From Terrimonas ferruginea DSM 30193 (GTDB taxonomy: Bacteria; Bacteroidota; Bacteroidia; Chitinophagales; Chitinophagaceae), in the NCBI RefSeq assembly GCF_000425585.1, contig NZ_AUDS01000018.1:62001-126000 (forward strand): a DNA stretch of 64,000 bases, in the 5' to 3' direction. Both the position numbers and the translations under genes were made by a program. Below the pieces are notes generated by a model, which did not search any database, was not told where the DNA came from, and was given only the letters and a program-made list of their open reading frames with translations. Below are positions 45,901-54,339 of this stretch, in pieces (the stretch's first letter is position 1; every line of letters begins with the position of its first letter).

Positions 45901-46477
45901 TATTGCCGTCGGGTTGAATAGGAATGTTGTTGTCGGTGATCGCGGCCTGCAATTCGATACTGTCACCCAGCATACCGCTCAGTTGAATATTGAGGGTAGA
46001 GTTCAACACCGCATCCTGGTTATTACCAAAACCGATTTGCCGCCCGAAACTACCGGATGCCTGGATATTACCAAAATTGAACAGCCCTCTCCCTTCGTTT
46101 TGCAGGATCGGCAGCGGTGAAGAGGAAGCGACCGAATAGGTAACGAGGCTGTCGAAGTTCAGCGTTTGGGCAACGGGATTCAGTTTATAGGGAAACACGC
46201 GATAGGTGACGGCAATCATACCGGCTGTTGGACGTTGTTTCCAGTAAAGCATGCTGCGTACAAAGTCAAGGCTGTAGGATGCCGTATCCACTTCTGTAAC
46301 CACCAATGTACCGGGAATAATCGAAAGTGTATCGAGCCGGATGCTGTCGGCTTTTACTTCGATGAGTTTTTTGCGGAGGTTGGAGCTGGCAGCGCCCGGC
46401 ACAGGCAATTGCCCGTAGCTCCGAACGAACAGGCACAGCAGGATCAAAACCGATATTATTCTCCGCACAACACGCAA
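42977..46477 (-). CDS. Very large outer-membrane beta-barrel protein of unknown function
   Basis: 1166 residues with a signal peptide (residues 1-22). The first 130 residues are a beta-rich periplasmic part (GMIAVTYRVFPYKLNPVAQT). Residues about 130 to the end are alternating amphipathic strands with frequent Tyr, Asn and Arg (SGSFGRQIGFGNNQDAVLNS, LNIQLSGMLGDSIELQAAIT). An EF-hand-like calcium loop DYNEDGLQQLNE lies near residue 845, followed by an FPDQAKFIRIFTPTNEY segment that I recall recurring in large Bacteroidota surface proteins. It has neither a plug domain nor a TonB box, so it is not a TonB receptor. The family resembles parts of SprA-type translocons but is about half their length. 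Confidence 0.65.
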   Translation of the reverse strand: MRVVRRIISVLILLCLFVRSYGQLPVPGAASSNLRKKLIEVKADSIRLDTLSIIPGTLVVTEVDTASYSLDFVRSMLYWKQRPTAGMIAVTYRVFPYKLNPVAQTLNFDSLVTYSVASSSPLPILQNEGRGLFNFGNIQASGSFGRQIGFGNNQDAVLNSTLNIQLSGMLGDSIELQAAITDNNIPIQPDGNTQQLNEFDEVYIRFRKKNWQLNIGDIDIRQNQSYFLRFYKRLQGLSFQTTNEITPGLQSNTLVSGSIAKGKFTRNVIQGLEGNQGPYRLQGANNEVFFIVLANTERVFIDGELLQRGEDQDYVINYNTAEVTFTPRRMITKDSRIQIEFEYADRNFLNANIYLNQEVVIDKKATVRIGFFNNSDAKNSSINQVLDTRQKQFLSELGDSIQKAFYPSAALDTFAAGKVLYEKIYYNPGTGLDSFYRYSTDPDQAKYSLAFTDVGQGNGNYVPSFNGANGKVFEFIDPIAGVKQGRYEPVLLLITPKKQQLLNLGLDYQLNKNTLVKVEGAMSNYDVNTFSRVDNGDDNGYAGKFQVFNTALLKKKNKLQLITSGDYEYVQQKFRPLERLRSVEFSRDWGLPLLPEPANEQIIRASAGLRNEAGHTFNYRITTYNRSASYNGVQHAVLHQGDFGGWRFNNELVLTNFETGRNQGSFLRPTIDINKELKKLDNWRLGFRYALEHNKVQDKSTDSLTADAFSFDTYSVYFRSDERKRNRYGATFFTRADKYKYPAANEFTKGDRSYNLNLQAELLGNASRQLYVNTTFRKLHIYDKKITTQTEDETILGRVEYVMNEWKGLITGNVLYEVGSGQEQKRDYAYLEVPAGTGQFAWIDYNEDGLQQLNEFELAAFPDQAKFIRIFTPTNEYIKANYTTLNYSIALNPRVKWGNSNASAFHQFIGRFNLGSSMQITKKSLAKGNFEFNPFKYGVNDTGLITLNTVLLNTLSFNRFGSKWGVDLSNLRSSGKSLLTYGYESRRSRDWTLKLRWNLNRAFQLLVNSRYANNELYTDNAQFDNRNYDLNSQSVEPVLTFIRGTTFRLASGYKYETKRNEPVFGGEKAVSNRFTAETKYNILQNTSISGKFSYEDINYKAAVGSTTTTVSYIMLDGLLPGKNFLWNITLTKRLLNNLELNFQYDGRKPGSTRTIHTGRATITALL

Positions 46478-46594
46478 AAGCAGTGAGTTTTACTCGAAAG
46501 CGTAAATTTCGGCCATTTATTGCGTATGACCATCGCCGTCGGTTTTATTTACGAAAAAAGTGAGAACTTGGGTGCTGGCAAACAGTTCTCCCTT

Positions 46595-47140
46595 ATGTTT
46601 TTACGCTATTCTTTACGTTTTGTAGTCTGTATTAGTTTCTGGTGTTACGCCATGATGGCTCACGGTCAGGACAAGCGTCATCACCTGGCCGATGCATCGG
46701 TGAACATACCGGTTGGCGACTTTGCCGCTACGCATGTGGCGGGCCTGGGTATCGGCTGGCAATGGTACAGTAAGGGAGTGCCCGATGGAAAAAAAGCAAT
46801 ACCGGTACAGCTGAACTGGCTGGCGGGTGCTGAACTTGCCGGTTATGCAGGCAAAAAAATGACTACAGCGGGATATTCCTTTACCAACAAACCTTACCTG
46901 GTTGCGCGTGTGGAAGGTGGCGCGGGCTTTACGGTTACACAGCGGGCGTGGTTGTTTGTGGCGGCAGGTCCGGGATTAGGCTTGTATCGCGGCGATCCGG
47001 GGTTTTTATTGACGGCGCAGGCGGGCGGTTATTATTCTTTCGGGGAAAAATGGTCGGCAGGTCCTTATTTGCAATGGGTGCGCGAGCCCCAGACCCGATC
47101 GCTTTTTCATACGGGAATTAAAGTGGGAAGAGTGTTTTAA
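46595..47140 (+). CDS. Small outer-membrane beta-barrel protein (porin-like)
   Basis: 181 residues from the Met at 46595; an upstream frame to 46520 has no signal sequence at its start. The signal peptide FLRYSLRFVVCISFWCYAMM ends at HGQ. About eight alternating strands (LVARVEGGAGFTVTQRAWLF, AGPGLGLYRGDPGFLLTAQA) and a final aromatic (GRVF) indicate an OmpA/OprF-like small barrel. It diverges from the large barrel gene. Function is unknown. Confidence 0.7.
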   Translation: MFLRYSLRFVVCISFWCYAMMAHGQDKRHHLADASVNIPVGDFAATHVAGLGIGWQWYSKGVPDGKKAIPVQLNWLAGAELAGYAGKKMTTAGYSFTNKPYLVARVEGGAGFTVTQRAWLFVAAGPGLGLYRGDPGFLLTAQAGGYYSFGEKWSAGPYLQWVREPQTRSLFHTGIKVGRVF

Positions 47141-47201
47141 ATTCAAAAGTAAAAAGTCAAAAATCTCAATGATCAATGATGAATCGTGAATGCCTTTTAT
47201 T

Positions 47202-47229
47202 CCTTGGTTCGTGCATACACGAACCAAGG
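47202..47229. terminator. Hairpin terminator between the small barrel gene and sdhB
   Basis: CCTTGGTTCGTG and CACGAACCAAGG form a perfect 12-bp stem with a CATA loop between two convergent genes. No long T run is present on the plus side; the minus side has AATAAAAGG. Confidence 0.6.
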
Positions 47230-47269
47230 CTGTTGGATTCACTGGCTTAAAACTTAATACAGCTGTTTA

Positions 47270-48046
47270 TTAACTCGTCGGGCTCAGATCTGCGCTGAGA
47301 CCTGCTTTCAGGTATTCGCTGTTCAGGCGGGCGATGTTGGTGATGGAAATCTCTTTCGGACACACCGCTTCGCAAGCGCCGGTATTGGTGCAGGAACCAA
47401 ATCCTTCTTTATCCATTTGTGCCACCATGGCGAGGGCGCGTGTCTTGCGTTCGGGGCCACCTTGCGGCAGCAGGGAAAGATGCGACACTTTCGCTGACAC
47501 AAACAGCAGGGCTGAAGAGTTTTTGCAAGCTGCGACGCAGGCACCGCAACCGATACAGGCGGCCGCTGCGAACGCTTTGTCCGCTTTTTCTTTTTCAATA
47601 GGGATGGCATTACCGTCAACCGAAACACCGGTGTTCACCGATACGTAGCCACCAGACTGAATAATCCGGTCAAAAGCGGTACGGTCAACGATGAGGTCTT
47701 TCAATACGGGGAATGCATTGGCGCGCCAGGGTTCAACGGTGATGGTATCGCCGTCTTTGAAAGCGCGCATGTGCAACTGGCAGGTGGTTGTACCATGCCA
47801 GGGACCATGCGGGCGTCCGTCGATATACATCGAGCACATGCCACAAATGCCTTCGCGGCAATCGTGGTCGAATGCGATCGGCTCTTTTCCTTCCTGGATC
47901 AACCGCTCGTTCAACACATCAAACATTTCCAGGAATGACATTTCAGAAGAAATATCAGTAACGGAATAGGTTTCAAACCGGCCTACTACGTTCTTGTTTG
48001 CTTGTCTCCACACTTTGAGTGTGAGGTTCATTGTATAATGTTCCAT
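47270..48046 (-). CDS. sdhB: Succinate dehydrogenase/fumarate reductase iron-sulfur subunit
   Basis: 258 residues. Plant-type 2Fe-2S ligands lie in [15 protein letters not shown]. The 4Fe-4S and 3Fe-4S ligands are in [15 protein letters not shown] and [20 protein letters not shown]. It relays electrons between the FAD subunit and the membrane cytochrome. It matches the type-B enzymes of Bacteroidota that can act as fumarate reductase or succinate dehydrogenase. It should directly follow sdhA, but a four-helix-bundle gene and flanking repeats separate the two by 584 bp. Confidence 0.96.
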   Translation of the reverse strand: MEHYTMNLTLKVWRQANKNVVGRFETYSVTDISSEMSFLEMFDVLNERLIQEGKEPIAFDHDCREGICGMCSMYIDGRPHGPWHGTTTCQLHMRAFKDGDTITVEPWRANAFPVLKDLIVDRTAFDRIIQSGGYVSVNTGVSVDGNAIPIEKEKADKAFAAAACIGCGACVAACKNSSALLFVSAKVSHLSLLPQGGPERKTRALAMVAQMDKEGFGSCTNTGACEAVCPKEISITNIARLNSEYLKAGLSADLSPTS

Positions 48047-48053
48047 AATGAGG

Positions 48054-48095
48054 AATGTGAAAATTTGAAAATGTGCCCCGACTTCGTCGTGGGCC
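48054..48095. repeat. Left inverted repeat of the four-helix-bundle unit
   Basis: Contains AATGTGAAAA, TGTGCCCCGACTTCGTCG and GGGCC. Its reverse complement matches much of 48586-48632, most clearly CGACGAAGTCGGGGCACATT. It starts 8 bp before the sdhB start codon on the minus strand. Confidence 0.7.
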
Positions 48096-48097
48096 GT

Positions 48098-48120
48098 GTG
48101 AAAATGATTATCATTTTCAC
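48098..48120. repeat. Perfect 23-bp palindrome
   Basis: GTGAAAATGAT, T, ATCATTTTCAC: an 11-bp stem with a one-base centre, directly inside the left inverted repeat and 38 bp after the four-helix-bundle stop (minus strand). May be a terminator or end structure. Confidence 0.75.
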
Positions 48121-48157
48121 GTCAATTTATTATTCCCTGCATCTTTCCGCCTTTCGG

Positions 48158-48508
48158 TTATACCGATTGCCTGGCAGATAAAATGATTCGCGATAACAAG
48201 CGCTTTAACTCAAGCGCTTGTTCTTTTAAAGAACTGTTTTCAGGATATGTTTCACTCCTTTCACATATCAATAACCAATAAATACTCTCGCTTGTTTCCT
48301 TCGCTGCGATTTTCATTTTGTGAATAAAATCCGCGCGACTCTCTGCGTCCTGCGCCTCAAAAACATTTGCGCCTATCGCTGTTCCGCTTCTAAGCAATTG
48401 ATTAGCTACGGCGTATTTATGACTCCGGCTCAATAAATCACAAAATCTTATGATATCTGTAGCAAAGGCTAATGACTTGTCGACTATTAAATTTTTCCGG
48501 TTAGACAT
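48158..48508 (-). CDS. Four-helix-bundle protein (23S rRNA intervening-sequence protein family), inserted in the sdh operon
   Basis: 116 residues from the Met at 48508; the frame is open to 48631 but the extra segment reads through the repeat and is not family-like. NRKNLIVDKSLAFATDIIRF, AVANQLLRSGTAIGANVFEA, SRADFIHKMKIAAKETSESI and YWLLICE are clear marks of the family, which includes proteins first found inside 23S rRNA genes and is related to the Avd proteins of diversity-generating retroelements. The gene is bounded by inverted repeats and splits sdhA from sdhB. The molecular function is not established; the flanking structure suggests a mobile unit. No transposase is present. Confidence 0.85.
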   Translation of the reverse strand: MSNRKNLIVDKSLAFATDIIRFCDLLSRSHKYAVANQLLRSGTAIGANVFEAQDAESRADFIHKMKIAAKETSESIYWLLICERSETYPENSSLKEQALELKRLLSRIILSARQSV

Positions 48509-48585
48509 TTTTACCTGCAATCTTTCAATTCGGTAAAAAATCACCAAAGGAAAACCACGTTTATAAAGAACTATTTTTCTCCCTA

Positions 48586-48632
48586 CACATTTACAAATGG
48601 CCCCCGACGAAGTCGGGGCACATTTGCACATT
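48586..48632. repeat. Right inverted repeat of the four-helix-bundle unit
   Basis: Contains CACATTTACAAATGG, CCCCGACGAAGTCGGGG (a 7-bp perfect hairpin on its own) and CACATTTGCACATT. It ends inside the sdhA stop codon, so the boundary coincides with the end of sdhA. Confidence 0.7.
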
Positions 48633-50607
48633 ACTTGTAGTTCCGCTGGCTCGGCTTAATCACCTCATACTTCAACTCCTCCTTGTGCAACTGCCAATTA
48701 CTTTCGCCTTTGAATTCCCAGGCGGCGACATACATGAACTCATCGTCCTTACGCTCTGCTTCGCCATCGGGTGTCTGGCTTTCCTCGCGGAAGTGACCAC
48801 CGCAGCTTTCATTGCGCTCAAGTGCGTCAAGGCACATCAGCTCGCCCAGCTCGATGAAGTCAGCCACGCGGCCGGCTTTGTCCAGCTCGGGGTTCATTTC
48901 GTTGATGGTGCCGGGTATGCGTACGTCTGACCAGAATTCTTTTTTCAATTGTTGTATTTCCGCGATCGCTTCGGTGAGACCTTTTGCATTGCGCGCCATA
49001 CCACATTTTTCCCACATGATCTTGCCCAAACGTTTGTGGAAGCTTTCCACACTTTGCTTGCCTTTGATAGACATCAGCCTTTCCAGACGGCCCGCTACTT
49101 CTTTCTCCGACGCTTCAAATGCTTCGTGCGTGGTGGGAATGGCTTTCGTTGCAATCTCGTCGGCAAGGTAGTTACCGATCGTATAAGGAATAACGAAGTA
49201 ACCATCGGCCAGTCCCTGCATCAGCGCAGATGCCCCGAGACGGTTGGCACCGTGATCACTGAAGTTGGCTTCACCTAATGCATACAAACCTTTTACGTTG
49301 GTCATGAGCTCGTAGTCGACCCACAGACCACCCATGGTATAGTGAACCGCAGGATAGATGCGCATCGGTACTTCATAAGGGTTCTCACCGGTGATCTTCT
49401 CGTACATGTCGAAAAGGTTACCGTATTCTTCTTTCACCACTTCTTTACCCAGGCGAACCAGCGTGGCTTCATCCGGATTTTCGATACCGAGTTTGTTGGC
49501 TTCGGTACGTCCGTATTTATTGATGAGGTTGAAACGGAAGTCGAGGTAAACCGCTTGTTTGGTGGTACCTACCCCGTAGCCGGCATCGCAACGCTCTTTG
49601 GCAGCGCGGGAAGCTACGTCACGGGGAACCAGGTTACCGAAGGCGGGATAACGGCGTTCGAGATAGTAATCGCGCTCGTCTTCGGGAATATCGTTGGCTT
49701 TGCGGGGATCGTCTTTTTGTTTGGGCACCCAGATACGGCCGTCGTTGCGGAGCGATTCCGACATGAGGGTCAGTTTGCTCTGGTGATCGCCGGTAACAGG
49801 GATACAGGTTGGGTGAATCTGCGTGAAGCAGGGATTGCTGAAATAAGCACCCTGGCGGTGTGCTTTCCAGGCAGCCGTAACGTTGGAACCCATGGCGTTG
49901 GTAGACAGGTAGAATACGTTGCCATATCCACCGGTGCAAAGCAACACGGCGTGACCGAAGTAACGCTCGAGTTCGCCGGTTACGAGATTGCGGGCTATGA
50001 TACCACGGGCTTTGCCATCGATCTTCACGATCTCGAGCATTTCGTGGCGGGAATACATTTTTACATTGCCAATGGCCACCTGGCGTTCCAGCGCCTGGTA
50101 TGCACCGATCAGCAACTGCTGGCCGGTCTGACCTGCCGCATAAAAGGTACGTTTCACCTGCGTGCCACCAAAAGAGCGGTTGTTCAGCAGGCCGCCGTAT
50201 TCACGCGCGAAAGGCACACCTTGTGCCACGCACTGGTCAATGATATTGACACTCACTTCGGCCAGTCGATGTACGTTGGCTTCGCGCGCGCGGTAGTCGC
50301 CTCCTTTGATCGTATCATAAAAAAGACGGAAGACCGAGTCCCCGTCATTCTGGTAGTTTTTTGCAGCATTGATACCTCCCTGAGCAGCGATAGAGTGCGC
50401 GCGACGGGGAGAATCCTGAAAGCAGAACGCTTTAACCTGGTAGCCGAGCTCACCGAGTGAAGCCGCCGCCGAAGCACCGGCCAGACCGGTACCAACGACG
50501 ATCACTTCCAGTTTACGTTTATTGGCGGGGTTTACCAGTTTGCAATGGCCTTTATAGTCAACCCACTTTTCTTCTAATTTACCAGCAGGGATTTTTGAAT
50601 CTAACAT
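48631..50607 (-). CDS. sdhA: Succinate dehydrogenase/fumarate reductase flavoprotein subunit
   Basis: 658 residues from the Met at 50607, giving [20 protein letters not shown]; an upstream frame to 50649 reads through intergenic repeats. The FAD-binding [20 protein letters not shown] and the covalent-FAD histidine region [20 protein letters not shown] are clear. The substrate site is near [20 protein letters not shown] and the catalytic region near [20 protein letters not shown]. It is transcribed after sdhC; the electrons pass on to SdhB. An opposite-strand open frame of more than 370 codons is a shadow. Confidence 0.97.
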   Translation of the reverse strand: MLDSKIPAGKLEEKWVDYKGHCKLVNPANKRKLEVIVVGTGLAGASAAASLGELGYQVKAFCFQDSPRRAHSIAAQGGINAAKNYQNDGDSVFRLFYDTIKGGDYRAREANVHRLAEVSVNIIDQCVAQGVPFAREYGGLLNNRSFGGTQVKRTFYAAGQTGQQLLIGAYQALERQVAIGNVKMYSRHEMLEIVKIDGKARGIIARNLVTGELERYFGHAVLLCTGGYGNVFYLSTNAMGSNVTAAWKAHRQGAYFSNPCFTQIHPTCIPVTGDHQSKLTLMSESLRNDGRIWVPKQKDDPRKANDIPEDERDYYLERRYPAFGNLVPRDVASRAAKERCDAGYGVGTTKQAVYLDFRFNLINKYGRTEANKLGIENPDEATLVRLGKEVVKEEYGNLFDMYEKITGENPYEVPMRIYPAVHYTMGGLWVDYELMTNVKGLYALGEANFSDHGANRLGASALMQGLADGYFVIPYTIGNYLADEIATKAIPTTHEAFEASEKEVAGRLERLMSIKGKQSVESFHKRLGKIMWEKCGMARNAKGLTEAIAEIQQLKKEFWSDVRIPGTINEMNPELDKAGRVADFIELGELMCLDALERNESCGGHFREESQTPDGEAERKDDEFMYVAAWEFKGESNWQLHKEELKYEVIKPSQRNYK

Positions 50608-50658
50608 AATCAATTTGAAGATTTGAAAATTTGCAAATCTGAAAATCAAGGCCGGCTG

Positions 50659-51342
50659 TTAAACCCAGCCGAAGTAGAAGCTTACCGGCATCATCGCGAA
50701 CGCCAGCGGTACGATAATAGAGAACCCGGCTCCGAGTCCCTGGATCAGTTTGATGTATTTGTGGTTGCTCAGCCCCAGCGTGCGGAAGGCGCTCTGGAAG
50801 CCGTGCAGCAAATGCCACGCGAGAGAAATACAACCTATCACATATAAAGCAACTACCAGCGGATTGTCGGTAAATACCGCTACCATTTCACCATAAAGAT
50901 TGTGGTATTCTTTACCATCGATAAAGACCGGTTCAAGACCTGTAATGCGGGAAGGAACCCAGAAATGTGCAATGTGCATGATCAGGAACAGCAACAGCAA
51001 CGTGCCGAGCAGGCCCATGGACTTGCTGTACCAGGTGCTGCCACGGCTTCCCATTTTCACATTGTACCCGATCTTGCGTTTCGCATTGTTCTGCGCAACC
51101 AGTACAAATCCCTGAATGATGTGGAGCAGAAAACCAGCAAAGAGACCGATTTCCAAAATTCGCGGAACAACGTTTGCTCCCATGAAATGTGCGGCTTTGT
51201 TGAACATTACACCATCGTCCATCGCCCAGATACAGGCATTAAGTCCAACGTGTACAACGAGAAAGGCGATCAGAAAAAGACCCGACAAACTCATGATGAT
51301 CTTCTTGCCGATTGATGAAGTAAAAAATTCAGACCATTTCAT
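50659..51342 (-). CDS. sdhC: Succinate dehydrogenase cytochrome b subunit
   Basis: 227 residues with five hydrophobic segments. Haem-ligand-type histidines lie in LVVHVGLNACIWAM, LLHIIQGFVL, IMHIAHFWVP and LAWHLLHGFQSAF, the arrangement of di-haem cytochrome b in type-B enzymes. It anchors SdhAB and reacts with menaquinone. It is the first gene of the operon; a likely -7 promoter box lies 32 bp upstream. Confidence 0.95.
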   Translation of the reverse strand: MKWSEFFTSSIGKKIIMSLSGLFLIAFLVVHVGLNACIWAMDDGVMFNKAAHFMGANVVPRILEIGLFAGFLLHIIQGFVLVAQNNAKRKIGYNVKMGSRGSTWYSKSMGLLGTLLLLFLIMHIAHFWVPSRITGLEPVFIDGKEYHNLYGEMVAVFTDNPLVVALYVIGCISLAWHLLHGFQSAFRTLGLSNHKYIKLIQGLGAGFSIIVPLAFAMMPVSFYFGWV

Positions 51343-51373
51343 ACGTAATCAGAGGATGATGATAAAATTTTGG

Positions 51374-51381
51374 CAAATTTA
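51374..51381 (-). promoter_or_regulatory. Candidate -7 box of the sdhCAB operon
   Basis: The minus strand reads TAAATTTG, an exact TAnnTTTG match, 31 bases before the sdhC ATG. TTTG and TTG elements lie 22 and 16 bases upstream, neither at optimal spacing. Confidence 0.45.
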
Positions 51382-51455
51382 CTATTGAATGACGAAACAA
51401 TGACAAAAACTTTCCTATAGGGCCGGGAATGCCACCGGTAACCTTGCCGGTATCG

Positions 51456-52019
51456 TTATTCCAACCGCGCCTGCTGCTCTCCGTCTATCTTTTTAAACAG
51501 GTGAAAAGGTTTGTAGGTACGCCAGTTCAACAGCTCTACCAGCTCAATATAACGGTTCAGATGTTTCTTGCGGAAATCATGTTGCGTTGCCTGCGGCATG
51601 TTGAGACACACAATCCAGCCATCTTCATCTGCCAGCTCTTCGAATAACTCTTCGTAATAATCGGAGGTATCACTGTGAAAGTTCAGCACATTCTCTGCAA
51701 TGAGGATGAATTTGTGAATGCCCTCGTACATGAATTTCTCGAGCACTTCCCTTTTGAGTACTGCAATATCATTTTCGATGGCATCGTTCCACTCGCCGAT
51801 CAGTTCGATGATGGCATATTCTTCCTCATAGTCCGCCAGCAATACTTTCAGGTAAAGCGTGCGGCTGCCGAAATCATCCCATTGCGGATGGATGTAATAG
51901 TTGTAAACAGTTTGCGAAAACTCAAACTCAGAATACGTGCGGTCAAAAAAGGGAGAAAGTTTATCCTCTTCACTCACGTAAATGTGACGCCAGTTATAAA
52001 ATGGTTCTATATCATGCAT
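51456..52019 (-). CDS. Conserved cytoplasmic protein of unknown function
   Basis: 187 residues, acidic, no signal or membrane segment. It starts MHDIEPFYNWRHIYVSEEDK and contains FFDRTYSEFEFSQTVYNYYI, LKVLLADYEEEYAIIELIGE and DGWIVCLNMPQATQHDFRKK, a set of motifs I associate with a conserved Bacteroidota protein of unknown function. Mixed alpha/beta content. It is monocistronic on position, with a TATCTTTG promoter box just before it. No enzyme signature recognised. Confidence 0.75.
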   Translation of the reverse strand: MHDIEPFYNWRHIYVSEEDKLSPFFDRTYSEFEFSQTVYNYYIHPQWDDFGSRTLYLKVLLADYEEEYAIIELIGEWNDAIENDIAVLKREVLEKFMYEGIHKFILIAENVLNFHSDTSDYYEELFEELADEDGWIVCLNMPQATQHDFRKKHLNRYIELVELLNWRTYKPFHLFKKIDGEQQARLE

Positions 52020-52035
52020 AGGCGGTAATCGCCTG

Positions 52036-52043
52036 CAAAGATA
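52036..52043 (-). promoter_or_regulatory. Candidate -7 box of the gene at 51456-52019
   Basis: The minus strand reads TATCTTTG, an exact match to TAnnTTTG, 16 bases before the ATG. Confidence 0.5.
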
Positions 52044-52079
52044 ACAAACTTTCTCCCTCGTATTTCCCCAAAAAACCAG

Positions 52080-53375
52080 TTAAATCTGGCTGAGCAGCCA
52101 GGTCCGCAGCGCATCATATTCCGGTTCCATTTCAACGCTGTTTTTCGGACGTCCCACCAGGTCTTTGACCGCTTCCGGCCATTCAATGGGTTTACCCGTC
52201 ACCTTTTCCACTGCTTCCGGGAATTTGACCGGATGCGCCGTTTCCGCTACCCAGCCGCGCTGGCCCGGATGCGACTCCAGATAACGTTGCAGCGCCAGGA
52301 AACCCACCGCACCATGCGGATCGCACAGGTATCCGTATTGATTATAAACGGAACCAATCGTTTGCAGGGTTTCCTCATCTGTAATGGTGGCCGCTGAAAG
52401 AAAATCTTTCAGTTCATCGTAACCAAACAGTTCCAGTATGCGTACAAAATTGCTGGGATGCCCTACATCCATCGCATTGGACAAAGTAGACACCGCTTGT
52501 TTTGGTTTGAGTTCACCGGTAGACAGGTAGTGACTGGCAATATCGTTGACATTGCAGGCCGCGATAAAATGGTTGACCGGCAACCCCGTGCGCGCCGCCA
52601 GGATGCCCGCGCAGATATTACCGAAGTTGCCGCTGGGCACGGCTATTACCGGCGGTGCCTCGCGGTGAGGCCATTGCTTCCAGGCAAAGAAATAATAAAA
52701 TTGCTGCGGAAGCCAACGCGCCACATTGATCGAGTTGGCCGAGGTAAGGAATAATTGCCGGTTTAATTCTTCATCCGCAAATGCCTGTTTTACCAGTCGC
52801 TGGCAATCATCGAAACTGCCATTGACTTCCAGCGCGCGGATATTTTTTCCAAGCGTTGTCAGTTGTTTTTCCTGCACCGGGCTCACTTTTCCCGAAGGGT
52901 AAAGGATAACCACCTCTACTCCTTCCACACCATAAAATCCACTGGCTACTGCCCCACCCGTGTCGCCCGATGTGGCAACGAGCACCGTTACTTTTTTGGT
53001 TTCATTACGTAAAAAATAACCGAGGCAGCGGCTCATAAATCTTGCGCCCGTGTCTTTGAAGGCCAATGTGGGTCCATGAAAAAGTTCCAGCGAGTACATA
53101 TCTTCTGTTACTTTAACCAGGGGCACGGGAAAGCTGACTGTTTCCGAGACGATGCGTTGCAATTCATTTTCCGGAATGCAATCACCTACATAGGGCCGTA
53201 TCACCCGAAGCGCAATTTCTTCATTGGAAAACTGCTCTATGTTTTCAATGAGTTCTTTATCGACGGACGGTAATGTTTCGGGGAAATAAAGTCCTTTGTC
53301 CGGCGCCTGGCCTTTGATGGCCGCTTCACGGAAACTGACCACCGGCGATTGACGGTTGAGGCTGTAATAGTTCAA
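52080..53375 (-). CDS. thrC: Threonine synthase
   Basis: 431 residues. The PLP-binding lysine lies in ELFHGPTLAFKDTGARFMSR, and the phosphate-binding and glycine-rich regions are VATSGDTGGAVASGFYGVEG and VPSGNFGNICAGILA. It converts O-phospho-homoserine to threonine, the last step of the pathway. Last in the thrABC operon, 34 bp after thrB. Confidence 0.96.
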   Translation of the reverse strand: MNYYSLNRQSPVVSFREAAIKGQAPDKGLYFPETLPSVDKELIENIEQFSNEEIALRVIRPYVGDCIPENELQRIVSETVSFPVPLVKVTEDMYSLELFHGPTLAFKDTGARFMSRCLGYFLRNETKKVTVLVATSGDTGGAVASGFYGVEGVEVVILYPSGKVSPVQEKQLTTLGKNIRALEVNGSFDDCQRLVKQAFADEELNRQLFLTSANSINVARWLPQQFYYFFAWKQWPHREAPPVIAVPSGNFGNICAGILAARTGLPVNHFIAACNVNDIASHYLSTGELKPKQAVSTLSNAMDVGHPSNFVRILELFGYDELKDFLSAATITDEETLQTIGSVYNQYGYLCDPHGAVGFLALQRYLESHPGQRGWVAETAHPVKFPEAVEKVTGKPIEWPEAVKDLVGRPKNSVEMEPEYDALRTWLLSQI

Positions 53376-53409
53376 CGTTTATCAATTTTGAGGAACGCAT
53401 GGTTCCGGA

Positions 53410-54330
53410 TTATTCAATAATGGTAACGCCGGTTTTGCTGATGGTCGTTACATACGTGTGATACGCGATGCCCAATCGCTCGTATACTGCCTGCATGGCG
53501 GCTTCAACTTTTTGTGCCGTGTGCTGGTGTTCACTCAGCATAAAAATAGAGGGGCCTGAACCGGAAATGCCTCCGCCCAAGGCGCCTGCTGCGAGACAGG
53601 TTGTTTTTACTTCATCAAAACCCGGTATCAGTATGCTGCGTACCGGCTCGATGATCACATCTTCCAATGAACGGCCGATAAGCTGGAGATCGTTGGTAAA
53701 AAAACCGGTAACGAGTCCCGCAATATTTCCCCATTGACGGATGGCATCTTTGAGCAACACCTGTTGCCGCAGGATCTGGCGCGCATCCGATGTACGCACT
53801 TCCACCTGCGGATGCACGACGGTCACCCACAGATCAGGTGCGGGAATGGAAAGAATATCGAGCGGATGAATGCTGCGGATAAGACTGATACCGCCGAGTA
53901 TGCAAGGCGCAATATTGTCGGCATGTTTGACTCCCGCGGCGAGTTTCTCTCCATGCATGGCAAGTTGTACCAGCTCATCACGGCTGAAAATATTTCCCAG
54001 TAAATGATTGGCGGCAACGGCCGCGCCCGCCGCACTGGCTGCGCTGGAACCGATACCGCTGCCGGGCTTGATGCGTTTTTCCATCACCACCTCAAATCCC
54101 TGCGAACTGCCAGCCTGTTCCAGTGCTACTTTGAACACCACACCGGCTACGTTCTTATCAGGATCGGTTGGTAAATTGTATTCGTCGCGGTTGTGAATAA
54201 TGATACCCGGCTGATCGGTGAGTGTGACCTCCATGATATCGTAAGGCTCTTTCAACGCGAGGCCCAATATATCGAAACCACAAACCAGGTTGGCAACGGT
54301 GCCGGGGCTGTGAACGGTAATTTTTTTCAT
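53410..54330 (-). CDS. thrB: Homoserine kinase
   Basis: 306 residues of the GHMP kinase fold. The ATP-binding motif is KRIKPGSGIGSSAASAAGAA, and the C-terminal glycine motif is GGGISGSGPSIFMLSE. It phosphorylates homoserine. It starts 9 bp after the thrA stop, indicating tight coupling. Confidence 0.96.
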   Translation of the reverse strand: MKKITVHSPGTVANLVCGFDILGLALKEPYDIMEVTLTDQPGIIIHNRDEYNLPTDPDKNVAGVVFKVALEQAGSSQGFEVVMEKRIKPGSGIGSSAASAAGAAVAANHLLGNIFSRDELVQLAMHGEKLAAGVKHADNIAPCILGGISLIRSIHPLDILSIPAPDLWVTVVHPQVEVRTSDARQILRQQVLLKDAIRQWGNIAGLVTGFFTNDLQLIGRSLEDVIIEPVRSILIPGFDEVKTTCLAAGALGGGISGSGPSIFMLSEHQHTAQKVEAAMQAVYERLGIAYHTYVTTISKTGVTIIE

Positions 54331-54339
54331 GAAATAATT

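Noticed and set aside
42977-46477. SprA gliding/secretion translocon
   Set aside because: The protein is only about half the length of SprA and its conserved motifs were not recognised.
48158-48631. Long form of the four-helix-bundle protein starting at 48631
   Set aside because: The extra N-terminal segment translates the flanking repeat and is unlike family starts.
49342-50460. 372-codon open frame on the plus strand
   Set aside because: It is the antisense shadow of sdhA, whose protein-family match is unambiguous; the translation has no recognisable domain.
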